Assembly (NCBI GenBank): GCA_019117605.1
Contig: DWZK01000037.1
Coordinates: 1 to 44,266 of the forward strand
Source of the DNA: Candidatus Intestinimonas stercoravium
Lineage (GTDB): Bacteria > Bacillota > Clostridia > Oscillospirales > Oscillospiraceae
DNA length: 44,266 nt
Direction of reading: 5' to 3'
Every line of letters starts with the position of its first letter. Position 1 is the first letter of the stretch. This document shows, piece by piece, positions 15,209 to 24,505 of this stretch. The notes under the pieces are model-generated. The model did not search any database. It was not told where the DNA came from and saw only the letters and a list, made by a program, of their open reading frames with translations. A program made the translations under genes and the position numbers.

Positions 15209-17256
15209 TGATCGAAATCCACGTTCACGGTGTGGGCGTACTCCCCGTTGAAATAGATACGCAGCTCCTGCTGGCCGGAGCCCTGGACATCCACGTTCAC
15301 TGTGCCCACCCGCCTCTCGTGGGACACGGTCTGGTCGATGCCGTCGCCCGAGATGCGGATGGTGATGATATCGCTGGGATCTCCATCGCTGGGCAGCGTG
15401 ATGGTGAGGGTCCGGGTGTGGACCTCGGGCTCCTGTTCCTCGGGCGGCTGGGTCTCATCCTCCCCGCCGGTCTGTTCGCCGCCCTCTTGGGCCCGCGAGC
15501 CGTTGCTCACTTGGAGGGAGACGGTGCTCCCCTGGTCCACTTCGGTGCCGCCGGCCGGGTTCTGCCGGATCACCGTGCCCTCCGGCTGGTCGCTGTCGGT
15601 ATAGGATACGGTGACCGCCACGTTGAATTCCTTCTCCAGCGTGTCCCGGGCGGAGGCCACCTGCTCTCCCACCACCGAGATCAGCGTGACCTTGGGCACG
15701 TCGGGGCCGGAGCTCACATATACCGTGATGGTGTCTCCCGCTGTGATGGGCGACCCGGCAGTGGGGGATGTGCGGATGACCCGTCCCGCGGTCACCTCCT
15801 CCGACGCCTCGTCCTCCCGCCGGATGACCAGATCTTTGTTCTGGCTCTTCAGCTCGGTCCATGCGTCGTCATAGAGGTCGCCGGTCACGTCGGGCATATA
15901 CAGCTCTGCCGCGCCCGCGCTCACCGTCACTGTGATGACCCGGTCCGTCTGGTCCACCAGGCTCTGGGCCGCCGGCTCCTGAGAGATGATGTCCCCCTCC
16001 GGGACGCTGTCGCTGGCTGCTGTGGCGCCCACTTCTATCGTAAAGCCTTTAGAGGTGACCTCCTCCGAGCTCTGGGCCTCCTCGACGCTCTGGCCCCGCA
16101 CGTCGGGGACCGCCAGTTTCCCATCTCCTCCGGAGAAGATGGGACTGAAGAACACCATCCACAGCAATACCCCGATGCCCGCTATGAAGACCAGGACGGA
16201 CGCGATGGCCAGGGGCACCGAGAGCCCCCCCTGGCCCCGCCGCTCCCGGCGGTCATCCTCCTCTTCTTCCACTTGAGGGCGCTTCCGCCGCTCCTCATGG
16301 GGACGCTGCTCAGCGGGGCGGGCCCGCCTTTGGCCCCGCCGCCCTGTATCGATGACCTGAGTAGGCTCGTCGCTCCGATCCTCCTCAGAGAGGAGCTCCG
16401 GCGGCTCGTAGTCGAACACCACGTTGGGATCCCTCCGGAACGCCTCCAAGTCCTCCAGCATGGCATCGGCGCTGGCGTAGCGCTGATCCACGTTGGGGGC
16501 CATGGCCCGCATCGTGATCTTCTCTAATGCCTCCGGGATATCCGGGTTGAGCTCCCGGGGCGGGAGCGGGAGAGAGTTGATATGCTGGATGGCCACCGAT
16601 ACCGGGGTATCCCCCTCGAAAGGGAGGCGTCCGGTGAGCATCTCGTAGAGGACCACGCCCGCGGAGTAGATATCGCTCCGGCCGTCGATGCGGCTGCCCC
16701 GGGCCTGCTCGGGAGAGATGTAGTGGACCGATCCCAGTGCCTCCTGGGTCAGCGTGTTCTGCACCGCCGAGGCCAGGCGGGCGATGCCGAAATCCGTCAC
16801 CTTGATGCTGCCGTCCCGCAGGACCATGATATTCTGGGGCTTGATATCCCGGTGGATGATGCCCCTGCTGTGGGCGTGGGAGAGCGCTTTAATGATCTGA
16901 GTGATGAAGTGCAGCGCCTCTTTCCATGTGAGGACGCCGCCCCGGCGCTGGATATACTGTTTCAGGGTGATGCCGTCGATGAGCTCCATGACGATATACT
17001 CTGTATCCCCGCTGCGGCTGACGTCATACACCGCCATGATGTTGGGGTGTGAGAGCATCGCCACGGCCTGAGACTCGTCGTGGAAGCGGCGGCGGAACTC
17101 CGCGTCTCTGGCCAGATCCTCCCGGAGGATCTTCACCGCCACCAACCGGTTGAGCCGGTGGTCCCGGCCCTTGTACACCACGGCCATGCCGCCGGTGCCG
17201 ATGACTTCCAGGAGCTCGTATCGGTCGTCCAGCATCTTACCTATGTACTGATCCAT
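15205..17256 (-). CDS. prkC: PASTA-domain Ser/Thr protein kinase PrkC
   Basis: This 683-residue membrane kinase senses peptidoglycan fragments and phosphorylates cell-wall and translation proteins. The cytoplasmic kinase domain (about residues 12-275) has the glycine loop GTGGMAVVY, Lys42 in VAVK, HRDIKPQN with Asp137, and DFGIA. An acidic and basic juxtamembrane linker (about 290-345) precedes one membrane helix (VPLAIASVLVFIAGIGVLLW). Three extracellular PASTA repeats follow: VPDVRGQS, MPDVTGDL and the less typical VTLISVVGE. The tail of about 75 residues after a Glu/Gln-rich spacer is a predicted beta-sandwich (TRTLTITLPSDGDPSDIITI). The partner phosphatase gene prpC lies 18 bp upstream. 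Confidence 0.95.
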   Translation of the reverse strand: MDQYIGKMLDDRYELLEVIGTGGMAVVYKGRDHRLNRLVAVKILREDLARDAEFRRRFHDESQAVAMLSHPNIMAVYDVSRSGDTEYIVMELIDGITLKQYIQRRGGVLTWKEALHFITQIIKALSHAHSRGIIHRDIKPQNIMVLRDGSIKVTDFGIARLASAVQNTLTQEALGSVHYISPEQARGSRIDGRSDIYSAGVVLYEMLTGRLPFEGDTPVSVAIQHINSLPLPPRELNPDIPEALEKITMRAMAPNVDQRYASADAMLEDLEAFRRDPNVVFDYEPPELLSEEDRSDEPTQVIDTGRRGQRRARPAEQRPHEERRKRPQVEEEEDDRRERRGQGGLSVPLAIASVLVFIAGIGVLLWMVFFSPIFSGGDGKLAVPDVRGQSVEEAQSSEEVTSKGFTIEVGATAASDSVPEGDIISQEPAAQSLVDQTDRVITVTVSAGAAELYMPDVTGDLYDDAWTELKSQNKDLVIRREDEASEEVTAGRVIRTSPTAGSPITAGDTITVYVSSGPDVPKVTLISVVGEQVASARDTLEKEFNVAVTVSYTDSDQPEGTVIRQNPAGGTEVDQGSTVSLQVSNGSRAQEGGEQTGGEDETQPPEEQEPEVHTRTLTITLPSDGDPSDIITIRISGDGIDQTVSHERRVGTVNVDVQGSGQQELRIYFNGEYAHTVNVDFDQ

Positions 17257-17274
17257 GAAGCGGTATCCTCCTTG

Positions 17275-18003
17275 TTACATCTGAAGCAGGACAATGGTCA
17301 CATTGTCCGGCGCGCCTCGGGAGAGGGTCATGTCCAACAGCCGGCGGCAGCAGTCCTCTATGGCCCCGCCGTGGATGACCTCGTAGAGGAGCTCCTGGTC
17401 GCCGACCATGTTCACCAGCCCATCCGAGCACAGCAGCAGCACGTCTCCGGAAGAGAGCTTCTGCCGGAACAGGTCCGCCCGCACCTTGGCCTCCGAGCCC
17501 AGCGCCCGGGTGATGAGGTTCTTCTGGGGGTGCTGCCTGGCCTGCTCCGGGGTGATCTCTCCCCGGGCCACCAGGGCCTCCACCACCGAGTGGTCACGGG
17601 TGATGCGGGCGATCCCGTCTTCCCGGACGAGGTAGGCCCGGCTGTCCCCGATATTGAGCAGATAGGCGGTGTCCCCGATGACCAGCGCCGCCACCATCGT
17701 GGTGCCCATGCCCCGGCAGTTGGGATCGATGCCCGCCCGATAGTGGACGACCTCGTTGGCCTGATCGGCTGCAGAGGCGAGCACCGCTTCCGGCTCGGTC
17801 CGCCATCGCTCCAACGGCGAGCTCCGCATGGCGCTGAGGAAAGTGTCCACCGCCAGGCGGCTGGCGATGTTCCCCGACTTGGCCCCGCCCATCCCGTCAC
17901 AGACGATGGCCACGGCCACGCCGGGCTCCACCAGCTCCATATAGTAGTAGTCCTGGTTTTGGCTGCGCACCGATCCGGTGTCGGTGATGCCCCACAGATC
18001 CAT
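17275..18003 (-). CDS. prpC: PP2C-family Ser/Thr phosphatase PrpC (Stp1)
   Basis: This 242-residue metal-dependent protein phosphatase reverses PrkC phosphorylation in the cytoplasm. The PP2C motifs are present: the opening WGITDTGSVRSQNQD, metal-binding CDGMGGAKSGN, GDSRAYL, and LLLCSDGL with a C-terminal DNVTIVL. It has no membrane segment, as usual. It sits between rlmN and prkC in the standard order. Confidence 0.95.
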   Translation of the reverse strand: MDLWGITDTGSVRSQNQDYYYMELVEPGVAVAIVCDGMGGAKSGNIASRLAVDTFLSAMRSSPLERWRTEPEAVLASAADQANEVVHYRAGIDPNCRGMGTTMVAALVIGDTAYLLNIGDSRAYLVREDGIARITRDHSVVEALVARGEITPEQARQHPQKNLITRALGSEAKVRADLFRQKLSSGDVLLLCSDGLVNMVGDQELLYEVIHGGAIEDCCRRLLDMTLSRGAPDNVTIVLLQM

Positions 18004-18040
18004 AACTTCTGTCCCCTTTCGCCCTGTTCGTCCGGACCTC

Positions 18041-19069
18041 TTATCCGGCGGTCATGGCCTTCCGGCGCAGCTGGCCGCAGGAGGCGTCGATATCGCCGCC
18101 CAGCTTCCGCCGCACCGTCACCGTGATCCCGTGTCCCTCCAGCCGCTTCTGGAAGGCCGCCACCCGCCTGCTGGGCTTGAGGGGGCTCTCCTTCACTTCG
18201 TTGAGAGGGATCAGGTTCACATGGCTGGGGAGGCCCTTCAGCCGTTCCGCCAGCAGATCCGCCTGCCAGTCGTGGTCGTTGACCCCGTCGATCATGGCAT
18301 ATTCATAGGAGATACGCCGTCCCGTCCGCTCAAAATAGCGGCGGCAGGCGGCCAGCAGCTTCTCTACCCCCACGGCCCGGTTCACCGGCATGATCCGGCT
18401 CCTGGTCTCGTCATCAGGGGCGTGGAGGGAGACCGACAAGGTCAATTGTAACTGATGCTCCGCCAGCTTGTCAATTTTATCCGTCAGACCACAGGTGGAC
18501 AGAGAGATATGGCGCATGCCGATATTCAGGCCGTCCGGGTGGTTGACCAGGGCGAGGAAGCGCAGGACGGTATCGAAGTTGTCCAGCGGCTCCCCGATGC
18601 CCATGAGCACGATGTTGGAGATGGGCGCGCCGGAGTCCAGCTGGGTGAAGAGGACCTGGTCCAGCATCTCGGAGGGGGTCAGGTCCCGCACCTTCCCCCC
18701 CAGGGTGGAGGCGCAGAAGGCGCAGCCCATGCGGCAGCCCACTTGGGAGGAGATACATACAGTATTCCCATGGTGATAGCGCATCAAAACCGTCTCGATG
18801 CAATTTCCGTCCCCCAGCCGCCAGAGATACTTGATCGTGCCGTCCAGGGCGGAACACTGCTTCCGCTCCACTGCGGGACGGGTGATCCGCGCCTTGGCGG
18901 CCAGGGACTCGCGGAGCTTCTTGGGCAGATCGGTCATCTCGTCGAAGGATCCCGCTCCCCGGTGGAGCCAGGTGAACACCTGTCCCGCCCGGAAGGAGGG
19001 CTCGCCCAGCTCTTTGAGCCAGGCCCCGATCTCCTCTTTGGTCATGGATTTGATATCGGCCAGTTCCAT
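18041..19069 (-). CDS. rlmN: Dual-specificity 23S rRNA/tRNA methyltransferase RlmN
   Basis: RlmN is a radical-SAM enzyme that makes 2-methyladenosine at 23S rRNA A2503 and tRNA A37. The 342-residue protein has the cluster motif Cys112-x3-Cys116-x2-Cys119 (CRMGCAFC) and the SAM-binding MGIGEPLDN. The MELADIKS start at 19069 follows GAGAGGA and gives the normal family length; an upstream in-frame extension overlaps rsmB and is rejected. It lies 11 bp downstream of rsmB. Confidence 0.95.
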   Translation of the reverse strand: MELADIKSMTKEEIGAWLKELGEPSFRAGQVFTWLHRGAGSFDEMTDLPKKLRESLAAKARITRPAVERKQCSALDGTIKYLWRLGDGNCIETVLMRYHHGNTVCISSQVGCRMGCAFCASTLGGKVRDLTPSEMLDQVLFTQLDSGAPISNIVLMGIGEPLDNFDTVLRFLALVNHPDGLNIGMRHISLSTCGLTDKIDKLAEHQLQLTLSVSLHAPDDETRSRIMPVNRAVGVEKLLAACRRYFERTGRRISYEYAMIDGVNDHDWQADLLAERLKGLPSHVNLIPLNEVKESPLKPSRRVAAFQKRLEGHGITVTVRRKLGGDIDASCGQLRRKAMTAG

Positions 19070-19080
19070 TCGTCCTCTCC

Positions 19081-20415
19081 CTATCCCTGTCTTCTCAGCT
19101 TTGCCACGAAAAACCCATCGGTACCGTGGATATGGGGCCACAGAGTGACCATGCCCTCCTCTGCCCTGCCGACAGGTCCGGGCAGTGTGAACGCTTCCAG
19201 GCGCCAATCACTGCGGCCTGCCAGGAACCGGGAGACCACGCCCTCGTTCTCCCGCTCCAGCAGGGTGCAGGTGGCGTAGAGCAGGACGCCGCCGGGCCGG
19301 ACATACCGGGCCACATTGTCCAGGATGGCGCTCTGTACCTCCGGGAGCCCCGCCAGGGGCTCCGGGTCCTTGTAACGGATATCCGGCTTCTTTCGGATGA
19401 TGCCCAGGCCGGAGCAGGGCACATCCGCCAGCACCAGGTCGAAGGCGCCCTCCTGGTCCGGGCGGAACGCCTTGCCGTCCTGGACCATGGCCCGGATGGA
19501 GCCCAGGCCCAGCCGGGCGGCCCCCGCCTCGATGAGCTTTTTCTTGTGGGCGTGGATGTCGCAGGAGAGGATCTCCCCCTCGTCTCCCATGGCGATGGCC
19601 GCCGCGAAGGACTTGCCGCCCGGAGCGGCGCAGGCGTCCAGCACCTTCATGCCGGGCCGGGGATCCGCCGCCAGCACGGCCAGCCGGGCCCCGGCGTCCT
19701 GGACGTACACCTCGCCCCGCTGGAAGGGGCCCAGTGCCTCCAGGTCGCCGCCCCCCGACAGGGTCAGGCAGCCGGGCAGCCAGGGATGGGGCCGGGCATC
19801 CATCCCCGCCCCCTTCAGCTCCTCCAGCAGCGCCTCCGGCTCCCGCCGCAGGGCGTTCACCTGGAGCACAGTGGCGGGCTCCTCGTTGTCGGCGGCCAGC
19901 AGCCGCTCCGTCTCCTCCACCCCCAGCCGGTCCAGGAAGAGACGGACCAGCCACTCCGGGTGGCTGTAGCGGATGGAGAGATAGACCACCGGGTCTCCCT
20001 CCGGGATGGTGGGCAGGCGGTCCAGGTTCCGGGCCAGCGCCCGGAGGATGCCGTTGACCAGGGCGGGGCTCCGGGGGTTCTTGCTGTACTTTTTCACCAG
20101 CTCCACCGACTCGTTCACCGCCGCGCTCACCGGCACCTTGGTGAGGAACGCCATCTGATACAGGCCCAGGCGGATGGCGTTGAGCACCCGGTTCTCGATG
20201 CGCTCCAGCCGGATGGAGGAGAACTTGCTGATATAGAAGTCCAGCAGCAGCCGGTTCTGGAGCACCCCGAAGCACAGGCGGGTGGCCAGGGCGGCATCCC
20301 TGCTGTCCGATCCGGCCTTGCGGATGTTCTTCTTCAGCGCCAGGTCGGACCAAGCCCCCTGTTTCTCACAGGCGGACAGGGTCAAGAGCGCCGTCTCCCG
20401 GGCGTTGCCAGCCAT
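19081..20415 (-). CDS. rsmB: 16S rRNA m5C967 methyltransferase RsmB
   Basis: This 444-residue two-domain protein has an N-terminal NusB-like RNA-binding domain (about residues 1-135) and a C-terminal SAM-dependent methyltransferase. The SAM motif is VLDACAAPGGKSFA. The two cysteines of the RNA m5C mechanism are seen in DVPCSGLGIIRKKPD and LLYATCTLLERENE. It modifies C967 of 16S rRNA. It follows fmt with a 36-bp gap, the conserved def-fmt-rsmB order. Confidence 0.95.
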   Translation of the reverse strand: MAGNARETALLTLSACEKQGAWSDLALKKNIRKAGSDSRDAALATRLCFGVLQNRLLLDFYISKFSSIRLERIENRVLNAIRLGLYQMAFLTKVPVSAAVNESVELVKKYSKNPRSPALVNGILRALARNLDRLPTIPEGDPVVYLSIRYSHPEWLVRLFLDRLGVEETERLLAADNEEPATVLQVNALRREPEALLEELKGAGMDARPHPWLPGCLTLSGGGDLEALGPFQRGEVYVQDAGARLAVLAADPRPGMKVLDACAAPGGKSFAAAIAMGDEGEILSCDIHAHKKKLIEAGAARLGLGSIRAMVQDGKAFRPDQEGAFDLVLADVPCSGLGIIRKKPDIRYKDPEPLAGLPEVQSAILDNVARYVRPGGVLLYATCTLLERENEGVVSRFLAGRSDWRLEAFTLPGPVGRAEEGMVTLWPHIHGTDGFFVAKLRRQG

Positions 20416-20451
20416 CTTCTCTCCCTCATTTCTCTCTTTCTTTTAAAAAAG

Positions 20452-21372
20452 TCAGGCGGTGGGGATCGGGTGGCCCCGGAGGAAATCCGCCGCCGCCATC
20501 CGCTTCTTCCCATCGGGCTGGAGCTCCAGCACCCGCAGGGCGGTGCCGCCGCCGCAGCGGATCACCAGCCCGTTCTTTCCCGCCTCCAGTACTGCGCCGG
20601 GCGTCTGGACGCCGTCCGCCTCCACCACCGCCGTAGCGAACACCTTGCAGCGGGTCCCGCCCAGCTCCGCCGTGGCCGCCGGCCACGGCAGCAGGCCCCG
20701 CACCTGGTCGTGGAGGGCCTGGGCGCTCCGGGTCCAGTCCATGGGGGACAGCTCCCGGCCCAGCATGGGGGCGTAAGTGGCCTGGGCGCCGTCCTGAGGC
20801 GTACGGGGGGCAGGCCCCTGCTCCATGGCGGCGACCACCTCGCCCAGGAGCTCCGCCCCCAGACCGGCCAGGCGCTGGAAGAGCTCCGGCGCCGTCTCGT
20901 CCGGCCCGATGGGGGTGGCGCGCTGGGCGATGATATCCCCCGCGTCCAGCTCGGGGGCCATATACATGATGGTGACGCCGGTCTCTCTCTCCCCGTTGAG
21001 GATGGCCCAGTTGATGGGGGCCGCCCCACGGTACTTGGGCAGGAGGGAGGAGTGGACGTTGATGCAGCCCAGCCGGGGCGCCTGGAGGATCTCCTCCGGC
21101 AGGATCCGGCCATAGGCCGCTACCACGATGAGCTCGGGCGCCAGAGCCTGGATCTGGGCCAGCGCCGTCCCATCCCGCATCTTCACCGGCTGGTACACCG
21201 GCAGATCGTGTGCAATGGCAAATTCCTTTACAGGGCTTGCCTGGAGCTTCATCCCCCGGTCCTTCGGCCTGTCCGGCTGGGTGAAGACGCCGCAGATCTC
21301 GTGCCCCCCTTCCAGCAGGGCCGCCAGAGAGGGCACCGCGAAATCCGGCGTGCCCATGAATAAGATCCTCAC
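20452..21372 (-). CDS. fmt: Methionyl-tRNA formyltransferase
   Basis: Fmt formylates Met-tRNA(fMet) using 10-formyl-tetrahydrofolate. The 306-residue protein begins VRILFMGTPDFAVPSL at a GTG whose GTGA overlaps the def stop. It shows VHSSLLPKYRGAAPINWA (active-site Asn-His-Asp region), then ETGVTIMYMAPELDAGDI, and the C-terminal OB-like tRNA-binding domain. It is paired with def, whose product removes the formyl group. Confidence 0.96.
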   Translation of the reverse strand: MRILFMGTPDFAVPSLAALLEGGHEICGVFTQPDRPKDRGMKLQASPVKEFAIAHDLPVYQPVKMRDGTALAQIQALAPELIVVAAYGRILPEEILQAPRLGCINVHSSLLPKYRGAAPINWAILNGERETGVTIMYMAPELDAGDIIAQRATPIGPDETAPELFQRLAGLGAELLGEVVAAMEQGPAPRTPQDGAQATYAPMLGRELSPMDWTRSAQALHDQVRGLLPWPAATAELGGTRCKVFATAVVEADGVQTPGAVLEAGKNGLVIRCGGGTALRVLELQPDGKKRMAAADFLRGHPIPTA

Positions 21373-21869
21373 CGGGGCTCCCTCCCGCTCTCCAGCAGCT
21401 CGTCCAGCTCGTCCTGGGTATAGAGGTGGTCGGTGTGCTCGGTGAAGACGTGTCCGTCCAGGTGGTCCAGCTCGTGACAGAAGCAGCGGGCCACGATCTC
21501 CTCCCCTTCCGCCTCGAAAAAGGCGCCGTTGCGGTCCTGGGCCCGCACCCGCACCCGCATGGGGCGCTCCACCATGCCCCACATGCCGGGCACGCTCAGG
21601 CAGCCCTCCAGTCCGTCCTGCTGCTCCTCCGAGGTCCAGACGATCTCAGGGTTCACCAGCTCCAGCATCTCATCGTTGGCGTCCACCACCACGACGCACC
21701 GGCGCAGGATGCCCACCTGGGGCGCGGCCAGCCCCGCCCCGTGGGCGGCGGCCAGGGTCTCTTTCAGGTCGTCCAGCAGGTCGTGGAGGCGGCCGTCGAA
21801 GCTGGTGACGGGCCGGCAGACCTTGTGGAGGGCGGGGTCTTTATCGGTCAAGATCGTTCTCAGTGCCAT
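21369..21869 (-). CDS. def: Peptide deformylase
   Basis: This 166-residue metalloenzyme removes the formyl group from nascent proteins. All three deformylase motifs are present: GLAAPQVG (residues 46-53), EGCLSVP with metal ligand Cys90, and HELDHLDG with His132, Glu133 and His136. It overlaps the fmt start by four bases. Confidence 0.96.
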   Translation of the reverse strand: MALRTILTDKDPALHKVCRPVTSFDGRLHDLLDDLKETLAAAHGAGLAAPQVGILRRCVVVVDANDEMLELVNPEIVWTSEEQQDGLEGCLSVPGMWGMVERPMRVRVRAQDRNGAFFEAEGEEIVARCFCHELDHLDGHVFTEHTDHLYTQDELDELLESGREPR

Positions 21870-21883
21870 ATTCTCAATCCCTT

Positions 21884-24364
21884 TCAGTCATATGGGTCGA
21901 TATCCGCAAAAACGGAGACGCCGCGATTGTCCTTGTCCCCGGCGGCCGCGCAGAGCAGGAAAGACAGGTAGCGCCGCACCTCCGGGCCGCTCCGGCACAG
22001 CATGTTCAGCCGGTAGCGGTAGCGGTTGTTCACCTTGGCCACCGCCGCCGGGGCGGGGCCCATGATCCGGGGCCGCTCCGGGGACCGGCCCCACAGGTCC
22101 GCCGACCACTGGTCCAGGCTCCGGCGGAGCTTCTGGCAGGCCCGCAGCACAGCGCTCTCCTCTGTGCCGGAGGCATGGAGGACGATGAGATCCCGGAACG
22201 GGGGGTAGTCCATCAGCCGCCGCAGGTCGACCTCCTGTCTATAGAAGCCGTCATAGTCCTGGGCTGCCGCATAGCGTATGATGTCGTTGTCCGGGGTATA
22301 GGTCTGGATCACCGCCCGGCCCGCCTTCTCCCCCCGTCCGGCCCGGCCCACCACCTGGGTGAGCAGGGAAAAGGTGCGCTCTGTGGCCCGGAAGCTGTCC
22401 ACATAGAGGGACAGGTCCGCGGCGATCACCCCCACCAGGGTCACGTTCTCGAAGTCCAGGCCCTTGGTCACCATCTGCGTGCCCACCAGGATGGGGACCC
22501 GCTCTTTCGCGAAGCGGGTCAAGAGCTTCTCGTGGGACTGGGCGGCTCCCACCGTGTCCGCGTCCATGCGGAGCACCTCCGTGCCCGGGAAGAGCTCCTC
22601 CAGCTCCTGCTGCACCTTCTGGGTGCCCGCGCCGATGAAGTGGAGCTCGCCTCCGCACTTGGGGCACCGGGGGGGCAGGGGCTCTGAATGGCCGCAGTAG
22701 TGGCACATGAGCCGCCCGTTGGCCGAGTGATAGGTGAGGCGGACCGAGCAGCGGGGGCACGCCGGCACCTCGCCGCATTCGCCGCAGGTCACCATGCGGC
22801 TGGCCCCACGGCGGTTGAGGAAGAGGATGCTCTGTTCCCCCCGCTCCAGATTGGCCGCCAGCTCCTGCCGGAGGAGCCCGCCGATCGAGCCGCCGTTCCC
22901 CGCCCGGAGCTCCTCCCGCAGGTCGGAGATCAGCACCCGGGGAAGGGCCCGGGCGTTGTACCGCCGGGTCATGCGCACCAGATGGTACCGGCCCTGCTCC
23001 GCCTGGTACATGCTCTCCACCGAAGGGGTGGCCGAGCCCAGCACCAGCAGGCCGCCGCCCTTGGCGCAGCGGTACTTGGCCACGTCCCGGGCGTGGTAGC
23101 GGGGGGCGTTCTCCGATTTGTAGGAGCCCTCATGCTCTTCATCCAGGATCACCAGGCCCAGGTCCGCCACCGGCGCGAACACCGCCGACCGGGTGCCCAG
23201 GACCACCCGGGCCTGCCCCGACCGGACGCGCTTCCACTCATCATACCGCTCCCCCGCCCCCAGGGCGCTGTGGAGGAGGGCGATATCCTCCCCGAAGTGG
23301 GCGGAGAACTTTCGCAGGAGCTGGGGGGTGAGGGCGATCTCGGGCACCAGGACGATGGCCCCCTTCCCCTGCTCCAGCGCCGACTGGATGAGGCGGATAT
23401 ACACCTGGGTCTTCCCGCTGCCGGTGACCCCATAGAGGAGGGCCGCCGCCGGCTCCGGGCTGCGGCACAGGGCGTCCAGCTGCTCGAAGGCCGCTTGCTG
23501 TTCCCCGTTGAGCACCGGGGGCGGCTCTGTCTCGACCGCCTCCGGCCTCACCCGGCGGAACACCTCCCGCCGCTCGACGGCCACCAGCCCCTTCTTCACC
23601 AGCGCCCGCAGCGTGGCGTCGCTGGCGCCGGTGAAATAACAGATCTCCTTGGCCGGAGCCTCACCGATGCCGCAGAGCAGCTCCACCACCGCGTATTGCA
23701 GGGGGGCGCGGCCCCTCTGGGAGGAGATCCTGGCCAGGGCCTCTTCCGCAGGGACGGCCAGGGAGGCCACCCGCTCCGTCTTGTCCCCCACGCCCCGGGA
23801 AGCGCTGGTCTCCAGGACCAGGATCCCCTTCTGGGTGAGCGCCCGCAGGGCCGGTGCGGGGTCCCTGCTGCCGAGCGCCTCCCGGATCTGCCGCTGCTCC
23901 GCCGCCCCGCCGGAGGCCCAGAGCAGGTCCAGTATCCGCCGGGCGATCTCAGACCGGCCCGCCGCCTCATAGGCCGCGGCCCGGTCGGTCCCCGGGGCGA
24001 TCCGGTACACGTCCCGCAGGGCGAACCAGAGCCCTGCCGGCAGCATGGCACGGGCGGCGTCGTACACCGTGCAGAAGGACCTCTCCCGCATCCACAGGGC
24101 CAGGCGGATGCCCTCCTCATCCAGCACAGGGGCCTCGTCCAGTACAGTGAGGATCTGTTTGAGCCGCCGCCCCGCCGCCGGCTCTTCAGCCGACAGGGCC
24201 AGCACCAGCCCCTCTACCCGGCGGTCTCCCGTCCCGAAGGGGACCACCACCCGCATCCCCGGCTGGAGGAAGGCCGCTGCCTCCTCCGGGACCCGGTAGC
24301 TGTATGGCTTGTCGATCGCGTAGGTGGCCGCAGACAGGGCCACCCTGGCGATAGGCTCTGTCAT
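21884..24364 (-). CDS. priA: Primosomal replication helicase PriA
   Basis: PriA reloads the replisome at stalled forks. The 826-residue protein has an N-terminal DNA-binding domain, a helicase core with Walker A GVTGSGKTQVYI and DEEH, and a cysteine-rich zinc domain (CGECGEVPACPRC, then CHYCGH and CPKCGG). Downstream helicase motifs include GTQMVTKGLDFENV and VGRAGR. In many Firmicutes coaBC separates rpoZ from priA; here that gene is absent and the space holds hairpins. Confidence 0.96.
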   Translation of the reverse strand: MTEPIARVALSAATYAIDKPYSYRVPEEAAAFLQPGMRVVVPFGTGDRRVEGLVLALSAEEPAAGRRLKQILTVLDEAPVLDEEGIRLALWMRERSFCTVYDAARAMLPAGLWFALRDVYRIAPGTDRAAAYEAAGRSEIARRILDLLWASGGAAEQRQIREALGSRDPAPALRALTQKGILVLETSASRGVGDKTERVASLAVPAEEALARISSQRGRAPLQYAVVELLCGIGEAPAKEICYFTGASDATLRALVKKGLVAVERREVFRRVRPEAVETEPPPVLNGEQQAAFEQLDALCRSPEPAAALLYGVTGSGKTQVYIRLIQSALEQGKGAIVLVPEIALTPQLLRKFSAHFGEDIALLHSALGAGERYDEWKRVRSGQARVVLGTRSAVFAPVADLGLVILDEEHEGSYKSENAPRYHARDVAKYRCAKGGGLLVLGSATPSVESMYQAEQGRYHLVRMTRRYNARALPRVLISDLREELRAGNGGSIGGLLRQELAANLERGEQSILFLNRRGASRMVTCGECGEVPACPRCSVRLTYHSANGRLMCHYCGHSEPLPPRCPKCGGELHFIGAGTQKVQQELEELFPGTEVLRMDADTVGAAQSHEKLLTRFAKERVPILVGTQMVTKGLDFENVTLVGVIAADLSLYVDSFRATERTFSLLTQVVGRAGRGEKAGRAVIQTYTPDNDIIRYAAAQDYDGFYRQEVDLRRLMDYPPFRDLIVLHASGTEESAVLRACQKLRRSLDQWSADLWGRSPERPRIMGPAPAAVAKVNNRYRYRLNMLCRSGPEVRRYLSFLLCAAAGDKDNRGVSVFADIDPYD

Positions 24365-24433
24365 GTGCCGTCCTCCTTCCCGGATGTGCGCTGGTCCTCT
24401 GCCGGGGACCGCCGCCGGGCCTCCAACAGATGT

Positions 24434-24476
24434 GATAGCTGAGGCAAGCGCCTAAAACGCCCGCCTCAGCCCTATC
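24434..24476. repeat. Long inverted repeat in the rpoZ-priA gap
   Basis: GATAG-CTGAGGC (24434-24445) pairs with GCCTCAG-CC-CTATC (24463-24476), with a two-base bulge and a 17-base loop. It lies about 70 bp upstream of the priA start and could regulate the priA leader or partly terminate rpoZ transcription. Confidence 0.5.
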
Positions 24477-24484
24477 TTCCTCTC

Positions 24485-24497
24485 CGCCCGAAGGGCG
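24485..24497. terminator. Short GC hairpin after rpoZ
   Basis: CGCCC-GAA-GGGCG stands 8 bp after the rpoZ stop codon. On the plus strand it is followed by TTCTCTTTTTATT, so it reads as a terminator in the direction opposite to the genes. On the minus strand it has no U-tract, so it is a weak stop at best for rpoZ. Confidence 0.4.
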
Positions 24498-24505
24498 TTC
24501 TCTTT

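Noticed and set aside
19126-21363. 745-residue open frame on the plus strand
   Set aside because: It lies opposite rsmB and fmt, which carry full catalytic motifs.
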